Shown piece by piece: positions 36,068 through 44,286 of a stretch of 64,000 nt of DNA. The position numbers and the translations under genes were made by a program. The notes below the pieces were generated by a model. That model did not search any database. It saw only the letters and a list, made by a program, of their open reading frames with translations, and was not told the DNA's origin. Every line of letters begins with the position of its first letter. The stretch's first letter is position 1. Source of the stretch: Nostoc sp. ATCC 53789 (lineage in GTDB: Bacteria > Cyanobacteriota > Cyanobacteriia > Cyanobacteriales > Nostocaceae); contig NZ_CP046704.1 of the NCBI RefSeq assembly GCF_009873495.1, positions 124,001 through 188,000 on the forward strand, in the 5' to 3' direction.

Positions 36068-36817
36068 TTACCAAGCTACTGGTTCGCCAAGATGGAAAAA
36101 ACCACCACTGGGGCCATCATTTGGCAATATCGCTAATTCAACACCAGTTTTCGCACCTGATACGATGTCCATCATCGCACCTTCACCACCTAATTCCGTT
36201 TTTACCCAACCCGGATGAGCGCTATTAATCTTCACCGGAGTATTGCGTAACTCATGAGCTAAATGAATTGTAAATGAGTTCACTGCTGCCTTAGAAGCAT
36301 TGTAAGCAAATGGTTTGGAATCATAGATGAATGAATTGGGGTCAGCATGAAGTGTTAACGAGGCTTCAATACTCGACATATTTACAATTCGACCACTAGG
36401 ACTATTCAATATTAACGGCAATGCTCGTTGAGTTAATTCCACTAAGCCAAAAAAGTTTGTGTTAAATGTCTGTCGAATAGTGTCTACAGAAATAGAACTA
36501 GCATTACTGGTTAACCAGTCACCATCTAAAAACACACCCGCGTTATTGATCAAGACATCAAGCCTACCAAAAGAGTCACTAATTTGTTGAACGGCAGATT
36601 CAATTTGATTGCTATCAGTGACATCCAGGGCAATTGGGTGAGCTATAACTCCTTCATTCTCTAAGTTACTTGCTGCTGTTTTAGCTGCATCTAAGTTTCG
36701 GGCCGCTATCAGAATTGTCAATCCATGTTGTCCAAGTTGACGACTCATTTCCAGCCCCAGACCTTTATTTGCACCAGTAATCAAAGCTACTTTGTTCTTT
36801 AGTTCGTCCTGCGCCAT
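36068..36817 (-). CDS. Short-chain dehydrogenase/reductase
   Basis: 249 residues. Cofactor motif TGANKGLG near residue 14, NNAG near 91, catalytic Tyr/Lys in YNASKAA, preceded by NMSSIEASL with the catalytic Ser. Classical SDR of the carbonyl-reductase type, probably NADP(H)-dependent. The end (GGFFHLGEPVAW) matches the SDR229-like group often found as a plasmid or stress gene. Stands alone on the minus strand. GGAGTGC lies upstream of the ATG. Confidence 0.92.
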   Translation of the reverse strand: MAQDELKNKVALITGANKGLGLEMSRQLGQHGLTILIAARNLDAAKTAASNLENEGVIAHPIALDVTDSNQIESAVQQISDSFGRLDVLINNAGVFLDGDWLTSNASSISVDTIRQTFNTNFFGLVELTQRALPLILNSPSGRIVNMSSIEASLTLHADPNSFIYDSKPFAYNASKAAVNSFTIHLAHELRNTPVKINSAHPGWVKTELGGEGAMMDIVSGAKTGVELAILPNDGPSGGFFHLGEPVAW

Positions 36818-37138
36818 GATTAAGCACTCCTGTATGGTGATGAATTTAGATCACATTTCAGAACAAGATGTTTAAGCTGAGTTTAAATACTGGGTTAATC
36901 CTCTCATAAAGTTTAAACGTTGAGAACCTAGAAGAAAGGCTAGGTTAAACAGCACACACTTGTTGGCAAAAAAAAATAATTCAAATAGGATTATTGCAAT
37001 GAGCTTGACTATGCGGAAATTTTTTTCACTAGCCGCTTGATGTATAATTTCTTTCTTTAACGAATCTGCTGCAATGGTTTCCCAATCTATGGGATTATGA
37101 AAAAAATGCCAAGGAAATATAATTTTTTCGATTAGTTT
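36818..37138. other. Intergenic stretch between divergent genes
   Basis: No gene seen. Contains a short hairpin (AACCTAG at 36928-36934 with CTAGGTT at 36948-36954). Promoters of the SDR gene and of the 37139 gene should lie here, but none is clear. Confidence 0.4.
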
Positions 37139-37363
37139 ATGTCCAAAGAAATATTCCCTTCATCATTTGAGTGTGATTGTGGCTATGAACTTCATTTTTT
37201 CGAGAACACAATTAAGGAAATGAAGTTGATGAGTAAACAGAAAAAAACTCTCCTTACTGATGGAGCAACTCCAGAACACACTATCGTATTTGAGCATGGG
37301 TTGATGGTCGATATCCAGTGCCCTAAACAAAAGAAGAAGAAAAACTTGCAAAATAAAAAATAG
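37139..37363 (+). CDS. Hypothetical small protein with CxC motif
   Basis: 74 residues: FECDCGYELHFFENTIKEMK, then a lone C near the end (VDIQCPKQ) and a Lys-rich tail. It could be a small metal-binding protein. Followed by a good terminator, which supports expression. No ribosome site is obvious. Confidence 0.45.
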   Translation: MSKEIFPSSFECDCGYELHFFENTIKEMKLMSKQKKTLLTDGATPEHTIVFEHGLMVDIQCPKQKKKKNLQNKK

Positions 37364-37484
37364 AAAGCTTAGGAAATAAAATTCAGCATCAGTCATGAAA
37401 AGCTTGTAGGGGATAGGGTGTAGAAAATCCCACACTTAAAAGCAGGCGTTCTGTGAGCATCAGAGGCTGTCGATCGCACTTTAT

Positions 37485-37515
37485 AAAAAAGCCCCAAAAA
37501 CGGGGCTTTTTTTCT
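37485..37515 (+). terminator. Rho-independent terminator
   Basis: AAAAAGCCCC-AAAAAC-GGGGCTTTTTTT: GC-rich 5-bp stem extended by A/T pairs and a T-run (37491-37513). It ends transcription of the 37139 gene. Confidence 0.85.
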
Positions 37516-37537
37516 TCCTGTTTTTTTTTCGTCAAGT

Positions 37538-37755
37538 GGGCCGCTTTTCGCGTGACACCCATTCTGTATGGCTTTGAGTACTGTCCCTGCACGCTTATGT
37601 CACAGTTCAACTGTGCCGCTTTTTGTGACATTAACGGAAACACAAGGGTTCTGGGCGTTGTTGACATCATGCCGCTTTTTGTGACATCTATACACAGCAG
37701 GGGTTTTGGATGTCACGGCACACCTGCCGGAATTCTGTACCGCTTTGCGACAGAG
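37538..37755. repeat. Iteron-like repeats CCGCTTTTTGTGACA
   Basis: CCGCTTTT...GTGACA occurs at 37541 (with CG inserted), 37616, 37672 and, degenerate (CCGCTTTGCGACA), 37740, spaced 75, 56 and 68 bp. The half motif TGTCAC occurs inverted at 37599 and 37711. It lies between a terminator and the 3' end of an HTH-type gene. Such spacing could mark a replication origin or a cluster of regulator sites; neither is proven. Confidence 0.55.
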
Positions 37756-37902
37756 CAGTGCAAAAAAAAAGAGCGGCTAGAGATTAGAATTCAGGAGTCA
37801 GGAGTCAGAAATCAGGAAACAAGAATCGGTATTCTGTCCAAAAAAGTCGTGCTTTCTAGAGTTTAGTAGAGAGCGTCCTAATTCTTGGTTCTGAATTCAT
37901 CT

Positions 37903-38361
37903 TTAAGAAGCGGCATTTCCTAATTCCAGCCATCTAATTAGTTCTTGTGGGGGAATAATTCTCGATACAGAGAAGGGAATACTGTGTTTTTCAGCCCAAC
38001 GATACACAGTTCGCAAGCTGATTTTACGCTTTGTTCTGTCGTAGATAAAATTCGGAAGTTCTCGCCCAGATAACGGAAAATCTGGTTCTTCTAAGTCGAT
38101 ACCAAATTGAGCAAAACGCTCTTGATCCTTTTTGAGTAGCAATGAAACGTCTGACAAAGAATACCTTTTGAAGAGATTTTGACTTTTGAGATATGCAAGC
38201 CCTAACAAATAGCAGCATTCTTTCAATCTCACCTGTCGGGCGTACTGCTGTACACCACATATCCTTAACCATTTTCGCCAAGCTCTAATACTAATGCTTT
38301 TACCTAAGACGTGTTCACAAGCTGTTTTTACCCAAGCAAGATTATACATATCTTGATACAT
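37903..38361 (-). CDS. Hypothetical DNA-binding-like protein
   Basis: 152 residues. ATG 38361 is preceded by GGAGG. Basic, helical, with two helix-turn-helix-like stretches: SIRAWRKWLRICGVQQYARQ near the N-terminus and KISLRTVYRWAEKHSIPFSV near the C-terminus (excisionase/MerR-like reading). It could act on the iteron-like repeats downstream. No family assigned. Confidence 0.6.
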   Translation of the reverse strand: MYQDMYNLAWVKTACEHVLGKSISIRAWRKWLRICGVQQYARQVRLKECCYLLGLAYLKSQNLFKRYSLSDVSLLLKKDQERFAQFGIDLEEPDFPLSGRELPNFIYDRTKRKISLRTVYRWAEKHSIPFSVSRIIPPQELIRWLELGNAAS

Positions 38362-38384
38362 ATTGCCTCCATGAAGAAGAATTC

Positions 38385-38642
38385 AGAAGTCAGAATTCAG
38401 GAGTCAGCAATCAAGACGTTTGATGACTCGCTCTAAGCGTACTCCTACGGAGAAGCGAACTACGCGCAGCGTGTCGCAGACAAGCTATGCCGCAGGCTTT
38501 ACACTACGCTATCCGCCAGCGATGCACTTGAGTTTCGGTTACGTGGTAATCGAGCGAAGTCGAGATTCAACTACTGCTATTCGTTGTGTCGCACAAAATA
38601 CCGTACTGAATTCTGGCTCCTGACTTCTGACTCCTGAATTCT
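38385..38642. repeat. STRR-flanked cassette 2
   Basis: Left heptamers (cagaagtcagaattcaggag, from 38391) and inverted right heptamers (ggctcctgacttctgactcc, to about 38638). The core holds a GTACTCCTACGGAGAAGCGAAC-type cyanobacterial repeat followed by CTACGCTATCCGCC. Non-coding. Confidence 0.65.
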
Positions 38643-38690
38643 ATTTTGATATTCTAATGCCCAGGTTTCCCTGGGCGCTCCCCGTCTTTG

Positions 38691-38933
38691 TTAGTCTTCT
38701 ACAGCCTCAGAGTCATTCACCGCCTTAGAACGAAGACGTTTGTTAATCATTCTCTTGTTACTGCGCTCGACATAAATGCCAAAACCGTTTTCCCAGAATA
38801 CACGGTGCAGTTCTGATAATTTCCACCCCTCAAACTCAGCCAGTTCTTCTGCTTCTTCAAAGAGTGCTGTTGGCACGTAAAGTTCAATCCTGGTCATTCC
38901 CTGTGCTTTTGTTCTAGGCATTGTTGCATCCAT
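38691..38933 (-). CDS. Ribbon-helix-helix-like small regulator
   Basis: 80 residues. TRIELYVPTALFEEAEELAE is a strand followed by a helix, then SELHRVFWENGFGIYVE, matching the CopG/Arc RHH pattern. A basic end (KRMINKRLRSK) follows. Such proteins control plasmid copy number, conjugation or toxin operons. It lies divergent from 39071, with about 137 bp between. Confidence 0.6.
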   Translation of the reverse strand: MDATMPRTKAQGMTRIELYVPTALFEEAEELAEFEGWKLSELHRVFWENGFGIYVERSNKRMINKRLRSKAVNDSEAVED

Positions 38934-39070
38934 ATTTAATCACCCAGATTATCGAATGAGATTGGTTATGGGACAAGAACCCTACAAATAAATATCTTTA
39001 GGTTCTTATGTGATATGTAGCCAATATAGACTATATTAGTGGTGTAGTACCATATAAGAAACATAATAAT

Positions 39071-39580
39071 ATGGAAAAAATCAAACAAATACTTACTTTG
39101 CAAGGGATTGAGTTCGATGAGGGCGATATTTTGTCCGCCGCATCAGCTATTGGCATGGATGTTGATAATTTGAATGATGCCGAAGCCCAAGAAGTGGCAA
39201 TTCAAGTTGCACAAGCCAAGAAATCAACTGCTCTGACCACTGCTAATGGCAAGTCCAAAAATGGCAATGGCAAACTCGGTAAAAACTCACCCCGCCGTAA
39301 ATCCACTCCTCCATTGCAAGGAGCGATCGCTCATGCATCCCAGGTTTCAAATCAAGAAATTCAATCCTTAGAAGATGTCCTCAACGTCGGGATTGACGCT
39401 TATACAACTGATAAAGCTGACCAGTTGTTATCAACGATTCGCAATGCTCCCAAAGACGTGGTGAGTAAGTTTGTCTCTAAAGCGATGGAGGAGGAAGCTG
39501 ACGTAGATTCCTTTCGTGCAATCGGTGACGAACTCGTTGCGGGTATTTTCGGTATTAGCCCAACAAATGCAGCCGAATAA
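39071..39580 (+). CDS. Hypothetical protein
   Basis: 169 residues: helical N-terminus (MEKIKQILTLQGIEFDEGDI), Lys/Asn/Gly linker (NGKSKNGNGKLGKN), helical C-terminus (YTTDKADQLLSTIRNAPKDV). Its 3' end overlaps the next gene by 14 nt. First gene of a block leading to the FtsK-like ATPase. Confidence 0.65.
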   Translation: MEKIKQILTLQGIEFDEGDILSAASAIGMDVDNLNDAEAQEVAIQVAQAKKSTALTTANGKSKNGNGKLGKNSPRRKSTPPLQGAIAHASQVSNQEIQSLEDVLNVGIDAYTTDKADQLLSTIRNAPKDVVSKFVSKAMEEEADVDSFRAIGDELVAGIFGISPTNAAE

Positions 39581-39779
39581 ATTCATTGGATTAGCAGCAG
39601 TACTAAATCTGCTGCTATTGACCCTCGTTTTGGGCGTGGCAATATATGGAGCAACAAGACCAAACCCATCGCAAAGCATTAAATATTCACCTGAAGAAGG
39701 ACGGGGAATTGAATCTGTCAGGGCTGACACTAGAAAATCTGACAACAGAAGAATTCCTGGTAGTCCAGCAAATTATTGA
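39567..39779 (+). CDS. Single-pass membrane protein, overlapping two genes
   Basis: 70 residues from ATG 39567: MQPNKF then a membrane helix (IGLAAVLNLLLLTLVLGVAI) and a polar tail. It overlaps the gene upstream by 14 nt and the next gene by 134 nt in another frame. The strong membrane helix argues that it is real. Confidence 0.5.
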   Translation: MQPNKFIGLAAVLNLLLLTLVLGVAIYGATRPNPSQSIKYSPEEGRGIESVRADTRKSDNRRIPGSPANY

Positions 39780-40002
39780 TGAGTCGAGAACGCGATCGCA
39801 GTCCAATAGACAGATTGAGGAATTGATGCAACGGGGAATGATGGCTCAAACTGCGATCGCAGCAATAACAGTATTGATGTTTTCGTTCATGGGCATATAT
39901 GGCATAACCCGATATATCGGCTCACAAGTTCAACAAGTTCAGCAGACTTATACGCAGGAGTCAGGAGTCAGGAGTCAGAATTCAGGAGAACTGAATAGGT
40001 AG
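39646..40002 (+). CDS. Single-pass membrane protein with STRR-derived C-terminus
   Basis: 118 residues. Acidic start, helix, then a membrane segment (MMAQTAIAAITVLMFSFMGI, about 66-85). The last residues (QESGVRSQNSGEL) are encoded by STRR heptamers, so the original end has been replaced or extended. The first 134 nt overlap 39567-39779 out of frame. Confidence 0.6.
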   Translation: MEQQDQTHRKALNIHLKKDGELNLSGLTLENLTTEEFLVVQQIIDESRTRSQSNRQIEELMQRGMMAQTAIAAITVLMFSFMGIYGITRYIGSQVQQVQQTYTQESGVRSQNSGELNR

Positions 40003-40216
40003 AATTTAACGAACAGAATTCAGGAGTCAGGAGTCAGAAGTCAGAATAATTAAAGAATCAAATAAAGACTTGATAAATATCCTAGTTTTAATAAACTTCT
40101 TATATATTCTGGCTTCTGGCTTCTGGCTCCTGAATTCTGACATTTAATGTTTTATAGCCTATTGATTCAGTACTACAATTCTTTATTCTGGCTCCTGACT
40201 TCTGGCTTCTGAATTC
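39955..40216. repeat. STRR cassette 3 (double arms)
   Basis: Two left-type blocks (39955-39988; 40017-40052) and two inverted right-type blocks (40108-40139; 40180-40216), with AT-rich DNA between. Their symmetrical order looks like one STRR cassette inside another. Confidence 0.65.
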
Positions 40217-40245
40217 TTTAATTAGTAGTTAGAGAGGAGAAAGCA

Positions 40246-40686
40246 ATGTTAGGAAAATGGCTTCCTGGTTTGTTTGGCGGTAAAGGTGATGGAGTAGTAT
40301 CAACGGATTTAAGGGTTGGGGATGCTACCCAAATTGAGGGTAATTTACCTTCATCAATCCGCGATCGCTACACATTGCCAGCTTACACTACAGCAAAGCA
40401 GGTTCTTGATGAAGCAGAAGTGGCTGGCACTCTAAAAGCACAGAAGTGGCTACATACAAAGTTCTCCCGCCACAAGCTCAAACAGTTGCAATCTTTGGCA
40501 GAGATGTATAAAAACCAGTTGGCATATTCTCAAGAAGCCATGAAGGTTGAGGAGGATTTGCAGCGAACCAGGGGATTACATGGGGAGGCGGTAATTCGTC
40601 ATGCCTTCGGCTCACAGGAACAACAACGTCAGTTGGGGGGATACGAGAAAGCATTTGATGAAGTGGGTGATAGCTTTAGGTTCTAA
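40246..40686 (+). CDS. Hypothetical protein
   Basis: 146 residues. AGAGGAG precedes ATG 40246. MLGKWLPGLFGGKGDG start, then a long basic helix (KFSRHKLKQLQSLAEMYKNQ). No family recognised. In the block with the FtsK-like ATPase. Confidence 0.6.
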   Translation: MLGKWLPGLFGGKGDGVVSTDLRVGDATQIEGNLPSSIRDRYTLPAYTTAKQVLDEAEVAGTLKAQKWLHTKFSRHKLKQLQSLAEMYKNQLAYSQEAMKVEEDLQRTRGLHGEAVIRHAFGSQEQQRQLGGYEKAFDEVGDSFRF

Positions 40687-41104
40687 ATCAGGAGTCAGAA
40701 GTCAGAAGTCAGGAGTCAGAATAAATGAGACAAGCAGCAAAAACATTTCAAGATTTAATAGTTTGGCAGAAAGCACATCAATTTGTTTTGAACGTATATA
40801 AACTGACTGGTCAATTTCCTAAGTCAGAAATATTTGGGTTATCCTCACAATTTAGACGTGCATCTGTTTCTATCGCCGCTAATATTGCTGAGGGATTTAA
40901 GAAAAAAGGGAGAGCAGATAAAGCAAGATTTATGAACACGGCACAGGGTTCTTTAGAAGAATGTAGATATTATTTAATCCTAGCTAGGGATTTAAATTAC
41001 GGTGATATGGCAAACGCAATTAACCAACTTGAAGAAGTTAGCAAATTACTAACAAGTTATGTTAATTCCATTCTGACTTCTGACTCCTGACTTCTGGATT
41101 CTAG
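40685..41104. repeat. STRR cassette 4, carrying an S23-type gene
   Basis: Left heptamers (tcaggagtcagaagtcagaa, 40687-40721) and inverted right heptamers (tctgacttctgactcctgac, 41072-41098) enclose one gene exactly. The left block ends 2 bp before the ATG. The right block encodes the last residues (ILTSDS). Confidence 0.75.
40725..41090 (+). CDS. Four-helix-bundle protein, S23 / 23S rRNA intervening-sequence type
   Basis: 121 residues with the family hallmarks DLIVWQKAHQFVLNVY, FGLSSQFRRASVSIAANIAEG, FMNTAQGSLEECRYYLILA. Proteins of this fold form pentamers and bind nucleic acid. The relatives are the ORF in 23S rRNA intervening sequences and the Avd protein of diversity-generating retroelements. 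Here it is fully enclosed by inverted STRR arrays, and no reverse transcriptase or variable repeat is nearby. It may help to spread the STRR cassettes (inference). Confidence 0.92.
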   Translation: MRQAAKTFQDLIVWQKAHQFVLNVYKLTGQFPKSEIFGLSSQFRRASVSIAANIAEGFKKKGRADKARFMNTAQGSLEECRYYLILARDLNYGDMANAINQLEEVSKLLTSYVNSILTSDS

Positions 41105-41106
41105 TT

Positions 41107-41394
41107 ATGCAAATCAAGCTCTTTCATATAGGATATGCAGTGTGTGGGGTTGGCTTTTCTATGTTTATGGGTTATTTATCGGTTGCCAGCCCCGTTAGTA
41201 AGTACATTCTTTGGTTTATCGGCATAATCTCTATCTGCTGCATATTTCTGGGGTTATTCAACTTTGGCGGTTTAGTCGTTAAAGGTTTTGGATTTAACCG
41301 CAAAACTTTTACCATCGGCTTGATGCCTGGAGTGATATTCCTGTTTGTCTTTTTGACCTTAGTTGCAGCCGGTGTTGCATTGGGGGTGAGATAA
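41107..41394 (+). CDS. Three-pass membrane protein
   Basis: 95 residues, nearly all hydrophobic: GYAVCGVGFSMFMGYLSV, ILWFIGIISICCIFLGLFNF, and IGLMPGVIFLFVFLTLVAAG. It ends 3 nt before the ATPase start, so the two are likely co-translated. Could be the membrane partner of the ATPase. Confidence 0.65.
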   Translation: MQIKLFHIGYAVCGVGFSMFMGYLSVASPVSKYILWFIGIISICCIFLGLFNFGGLVVKGFGFNRKTFTIGLMPGVIFLFVFLTLVAAGVALGVR

Positions 41395-41397
41395 GTT

Positions 41398-42939
41398 ATG
41401 CCATTTGAATTACAACGACTAACTGCCAGTGGGGTGATTCATGCAGAGCGAACTATTTTATGTTCTTTAGGAGCGAGTGCAGTATTATGCCTGTCTGCTC
41501 CTTTTTTCTTAAACACTGACCGAATCACAACCGGGATGCTGCTTGGTGCTGGAACGCTAAGTGCTGGCTTATTTGGGGTATCTGCCCAAATCAGCGAAGG
41601 CAAACAGAAAGTATACCGCTCTTTAGAAGAAGCTGACCTGAAATCACTTAAGCAGCATTTACAAGGTGAGGCTGTTTATGATTATGTTACGACTGCGATC
41701 GCAGCTAAACGCCGAGTTGCTGATTATGTGAATCGGCTACCAGTGCAAGAGCGCCCCCGGTGGATAGCTGAATATCAGTTGCAAGGGTTGGTTACACTCC
41801 CAGAACCACCAGCACAACAATCACCTTCACCGACTGGTATTCCCAATCCCGATATTGCTGACATTGATGAAGAATCGGTGCAGTCCGTGATTAATCCGGG
41901 TGCGATGAAAGTTCTCCAAGCGATCGCAGCTAATTATCCTGAGTACATCAGAATTGATGGTGCTTGGATTGATGAACTGTGTGATGCTGCATCTAATCAA
42001 AATATGACCCTTCGCAGTAATCACCATTTCTACATTTCTGGTGGCACACAATCCGGCAAGTCAACTCTGGCTGGAGTGATTATTAATAAAATTGCTGCAA
42101 AATCTCAAAGTCCGGCAATTGTCATTGGTAGTGATCCAAAAGATGAAGTTACCAGATGGCTGTGCAAGTTCAGCCGTAAGTTTGACGGCATGAAAGCCTT
42201 AAGAGATTGGATTACTTTCGCCACTAACATGATTGACCAACAAAAAGCTAGGGTTGCAAAAGTTGGTGGTGAATGTCAGGGTGTTCCCGAATTATTTCTT
42301 GCTCAAGATGAGGTGGACTCTGTATTTGGTGGTGGCAAGGGACTTCCAGGAATGGTTGATGCTGATACCGCCAAAGACTTACAGGGTTTTTGGAACTATG
42401 TCATCAAATTCACTGCTGGGTTAAAGGGTCATGGTTTATTTATGGGCCAGTCCCCACTCTCTGGAGAAACCGGATTTAGCCGCCCGTCCTTAAAGAATGT
42501 CTGTTTTATTGCCACAGGGCAAACATCCTCTTATATTCTTGACCATCCCCAAGACTTTGTAAATGTCAAAAAAGAGATTTTGGAGATGTTACGCCAAGCT
42601 TGCGAACTACTAGATAAAGCTGGTGTACGTTATGCCTTAGTAATTCCCACTCGGTCTAATCCCTTCGTTGCCCTAATCCCGGAATTTGATATCAAAGGTC
42701 TGGAACAAAAACAGGATTCCAAACCGAATGCTGACACTGTTAATAGTTCTAAAAATAATCAGCAATCCTCACAGCAGCAGGTTGACTGGTATGAAGAAAT
42801 TCGAGAATGGGCAAAAGAATTAGGGAGAAGACCGCATTTTCAGGAAATCAAACAGAAGTGGCAAGAATTAACGGGGCAAGAGTTAAACGAAAAGGGGGTG
42901 ACATTACTATTAGAAAATCTCGGCTACACAGACGATTAA
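41398..42939 (+). CDS. FtsK/TraD-like membrane ATPase
   Basis: 513 residues. Two N-terminal membrane helices (CSLGASAVLCLSAPFFL; GMLLGAGTLSAGLFGV), a helical region, then a P-loop GGTQSGKST (about 215-223) and Walker B ELFLAQDEVD. QSPLSGETGF and ATGQTSS follow. The C-terminal 90 residues form a polar linker and a small helical domain (WAKELGRRPHFQEIKQKWQE). The layout resembles DNA-pumping or coupling ATPases of plasmids (FtsK/VirD4 superfamily). No relaxase or mating-pair gene is in the window. Probably plasmid transfer or maintenance. Confidence 0.75.
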   Translation: MPFELQRLTASGVIHAERTILCSLGASAVLCLSAPFFLNTDRITTGMLLGAGTLSAGLFGVSAQISEGKQKVYRSLEEADLKSLKQHLQGEAVYDYVTTAIAAKRRVADYVNRLPVQERPRWIAEYQLQGLVTLPEPPAQQSPSPTGIPNPDIADIDEESVQSVINPGAMKVLQAIAANYPEYIRIDGAWIDELCDAASNQNMTLRSNHHFYISGGTQSGKSTLAGVIINKIAAKSQSPAIVIGSDPKDEVTRWLCKFSRKFDGMKALRDWITFATNMIDQQKARVAKVGGECQGVPELFLAQDEVDSVFGGGKGLPGMVDADTAKDLQGFWNYVIKFTAGLKGHGLFMGQSPLSGETGFSRPSLKNVCFIATGQTSSYILDHPQDFVNVKKEILEMLRQACELLDKAGVRYALVIPTRSNPFVALIPEFDIKGLEQKQDSKPNADTVNSSKNNQQSSQQQVDWYEEIREWAKELGRRPHFQEIKQKWQELTGQELNEKGVTLLLENLGYTDD

Positions 42940-43256
42940 ACTGGAATGCTCGATATGGTAATCCCAAAGAGTACAGAAAACAAGTAGCGATCGCTCACCG
43001 AAAAACTCACAATTATTGTGTAGTCTGCTTGACTAACAAAAGTGAAGAGATCCATCACGCTTACTATGGAAATGACGTTATTGGGGTATCGACATTTTCT
43101 ACATGCTACCGTTGTCATCATGAGATTTGTCATAGTCCAATCAACTGGATTAAGAATCCTAATAATCCTGTTTGGGGGAATCGCAATACTGACGAATTTA
43201 TTACGAGATTGAGGCTGGGATATCAGCTACTTTATGGAGGAATCAAACATTTTTAA
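42807..43256 (+). CDS. HNH/zinc-knuckle-like protein overlapping the ATPase gene
   Basis: 149 residues if ATG 42807 is used (overlap 133 nt); in-frame GTG at 42858 is an alternative. The clearly protein-like part is about 60-149: KTHNYCVVCLTNKSEEIHHAYYGNDV...STCYRCHHEICHSP. Two Cys pairs and the E-(I)-HH block match an HNH endonuclease fold (beta-beta-alpha metal finger). A tail follows. It could be a nicking or homing-type nuclease or a regulator. Confidence 0.65.
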   Translation: MGKRIREKTAFSGNQTEVARINGARVKRKGGDITIRKSRLHRRLNWNARYGNPKEYRKQVAIAHRKTHNYCVVCLTNKSEEIHHAYYGNDVIGVSTFSTCYRCHHEICHSPINWIKNPNNPVWGNRNTDEFITRLRLGYQLLYGGIKHF

Positions 43257-43321
43257 TTAGTTGAACAGTGTCGTTAATTTTCCTAAAAATTAAGTTTTAA
43301 GCTAATCGGAGAAGAATTCTC

Positions 43322-43630
43322 ATGTATAACAGCGAATACGATGATTTAAGTTTTGAAGAGCAATTACATCTGACTGAATCCCTTATCAGACGGCGACATA
43401 ATCAGCAGATTTTCTTGCGCCGAAATGCTCAATTGTTGCAGCAAGAGTTAAGCTTTGAGGCTGAATTGTTAGAAGACAATCCAGAGTTCGCCCAAACTAT
43501 TTACGCTTTCAATATGCAGGAGATTCAGATTAATCAGCAAGGGTTACAGAATGTTTTAGGTTCAGAAGAATCACCTTCAAAAGAACAAAGTGTTTGGAGT
43601 AAGTTTTTTCCGGGATTGTGTGGGAGATAA
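43322..43630 (+). CDS. Hypothetical helical protein
   Basis: 102 residues. ATG 43322 follows GGAGAAG. Acidic and glutamine-rich (FEEQLHLTESLIRRRHNQ; RRNAQLLQQELSFEAELLED); likely a coiled coil. No family recognised. Confidence 0.6.
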   Translation: MYNSEYDDLSFEEQLHLTESLIRRRHNQQIFLRRNAQLLQQELSFEAELLEDNPEFAQTIYAFNMQEIQINQQGLQNVLGSEESPSKEQSVWSKFFPGLCGR

Positions 43631-43632
43631 AT

Positions 43633-43824
43633 ATGTCTTGGTCGAAATCAATTTCCTTAGACGTTGCTAATAAGCTTTTTAACGTAATTGGGGTTTATTT
43701 TGAGCAGAATGACTTAGAGGGTGGTTATGTCGCCAAATATGAAAATAAGATATTGAGAAGGCCAACGTTAACCGCTTGCTGTATGGCTGTTTTAACTGAC
43801 TGGGTAACAATAAAGGAGGAATAA
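43633..43824 (+). CDS. Hypothetical small protein
   Basis: 63 residues from ATG 43633, with GGGAGA upstream. SISLDVANKLFNVIGVYFEQ, then RRPTLTACCMAVLTDWVTI. No family recognised. Confidence 0.5.
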   Translation: MSWSKSISLDVANKLFNVIGVYFEQNDLEGGYVAKYENKILRRPTLTACCMAVLTDWVTIKEE

Positions 43825-43925
43825 ATTTATGCTACAACTGGCTCAGATAAATCCAAATTCCTTTAGTCTGGTCTGATTGATACTAGTTTTCAGTCTTATA
43901 AATTCGATGAAATTCCAGATTAACT

Positions 43926-44153
43926 ATGGATAACTTGCAAGAATTAATAAACAAAATTCAACCCAACATTGAAATAATTCAAGAATCTGAAACTAAAATC
44001 ACTTTGCAGGGTAATTTCATTTCCAAATCTGGCACTGATGACCTTAAGTATTTTATTAGTTTGAGATTAATCTCAGCTTCTTTTACTTTTAATAACAAGC
44101 TAGAGCGCCGTACTTATCAAAAACCAAAAATGATTACTTGTGAAAATTCCTAA
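43926..44153 (+). CDS. Hypothetical small protein
   Basis: 75 residues: helix then strands (NLQELINKIQPNIEIIQESE; KITLQGNFISKSG). No family recognised. Overlaps the next short frame by 14 nt. Confidence 0.5.
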   Translation: MDNLQELINKIQPNIEIIQESETKITLQGNFISKSGTDDLKYFISLRLISASFTFNNKLERRTYQKPKMITCENS

Positions 44154-44286
44154 TCAACTTGAATTTAAAGGTAACACGATTGAGGCACACGAGAAGCATA
44201 AAGGGTTTGAATTGAAGAAGAATTCAGAAGTCAGAATTCAGGAGTCAGAATCAATCAGTCGGGGATTCAGACCAGCGACTGATTGA
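44140..44286 (+). CDS. Short ORF ending in an STRR cassette
   Basis: 48 codons from GTG 44140: VKIPNQLEFKGNTIEAHEKH, then KGFELKKNSEVRIQES, the latter being heptamer-encoded. The protein-like first half and the repeat-derived second half suggest that the cassette replaced its original 3' end. Confidence 0.35.
   Translation: MKIPNQLEFKGNTIEAHEKHKGFELKKNSEVRIQESESISRGFRPATD

Noticed and set aside
40725..41090. Avd protein of a diversity-generating retroelement
   Set aside because: No reverse transcriptase, template repeat or variable repeat in the window; the S23-type reading is simpler.
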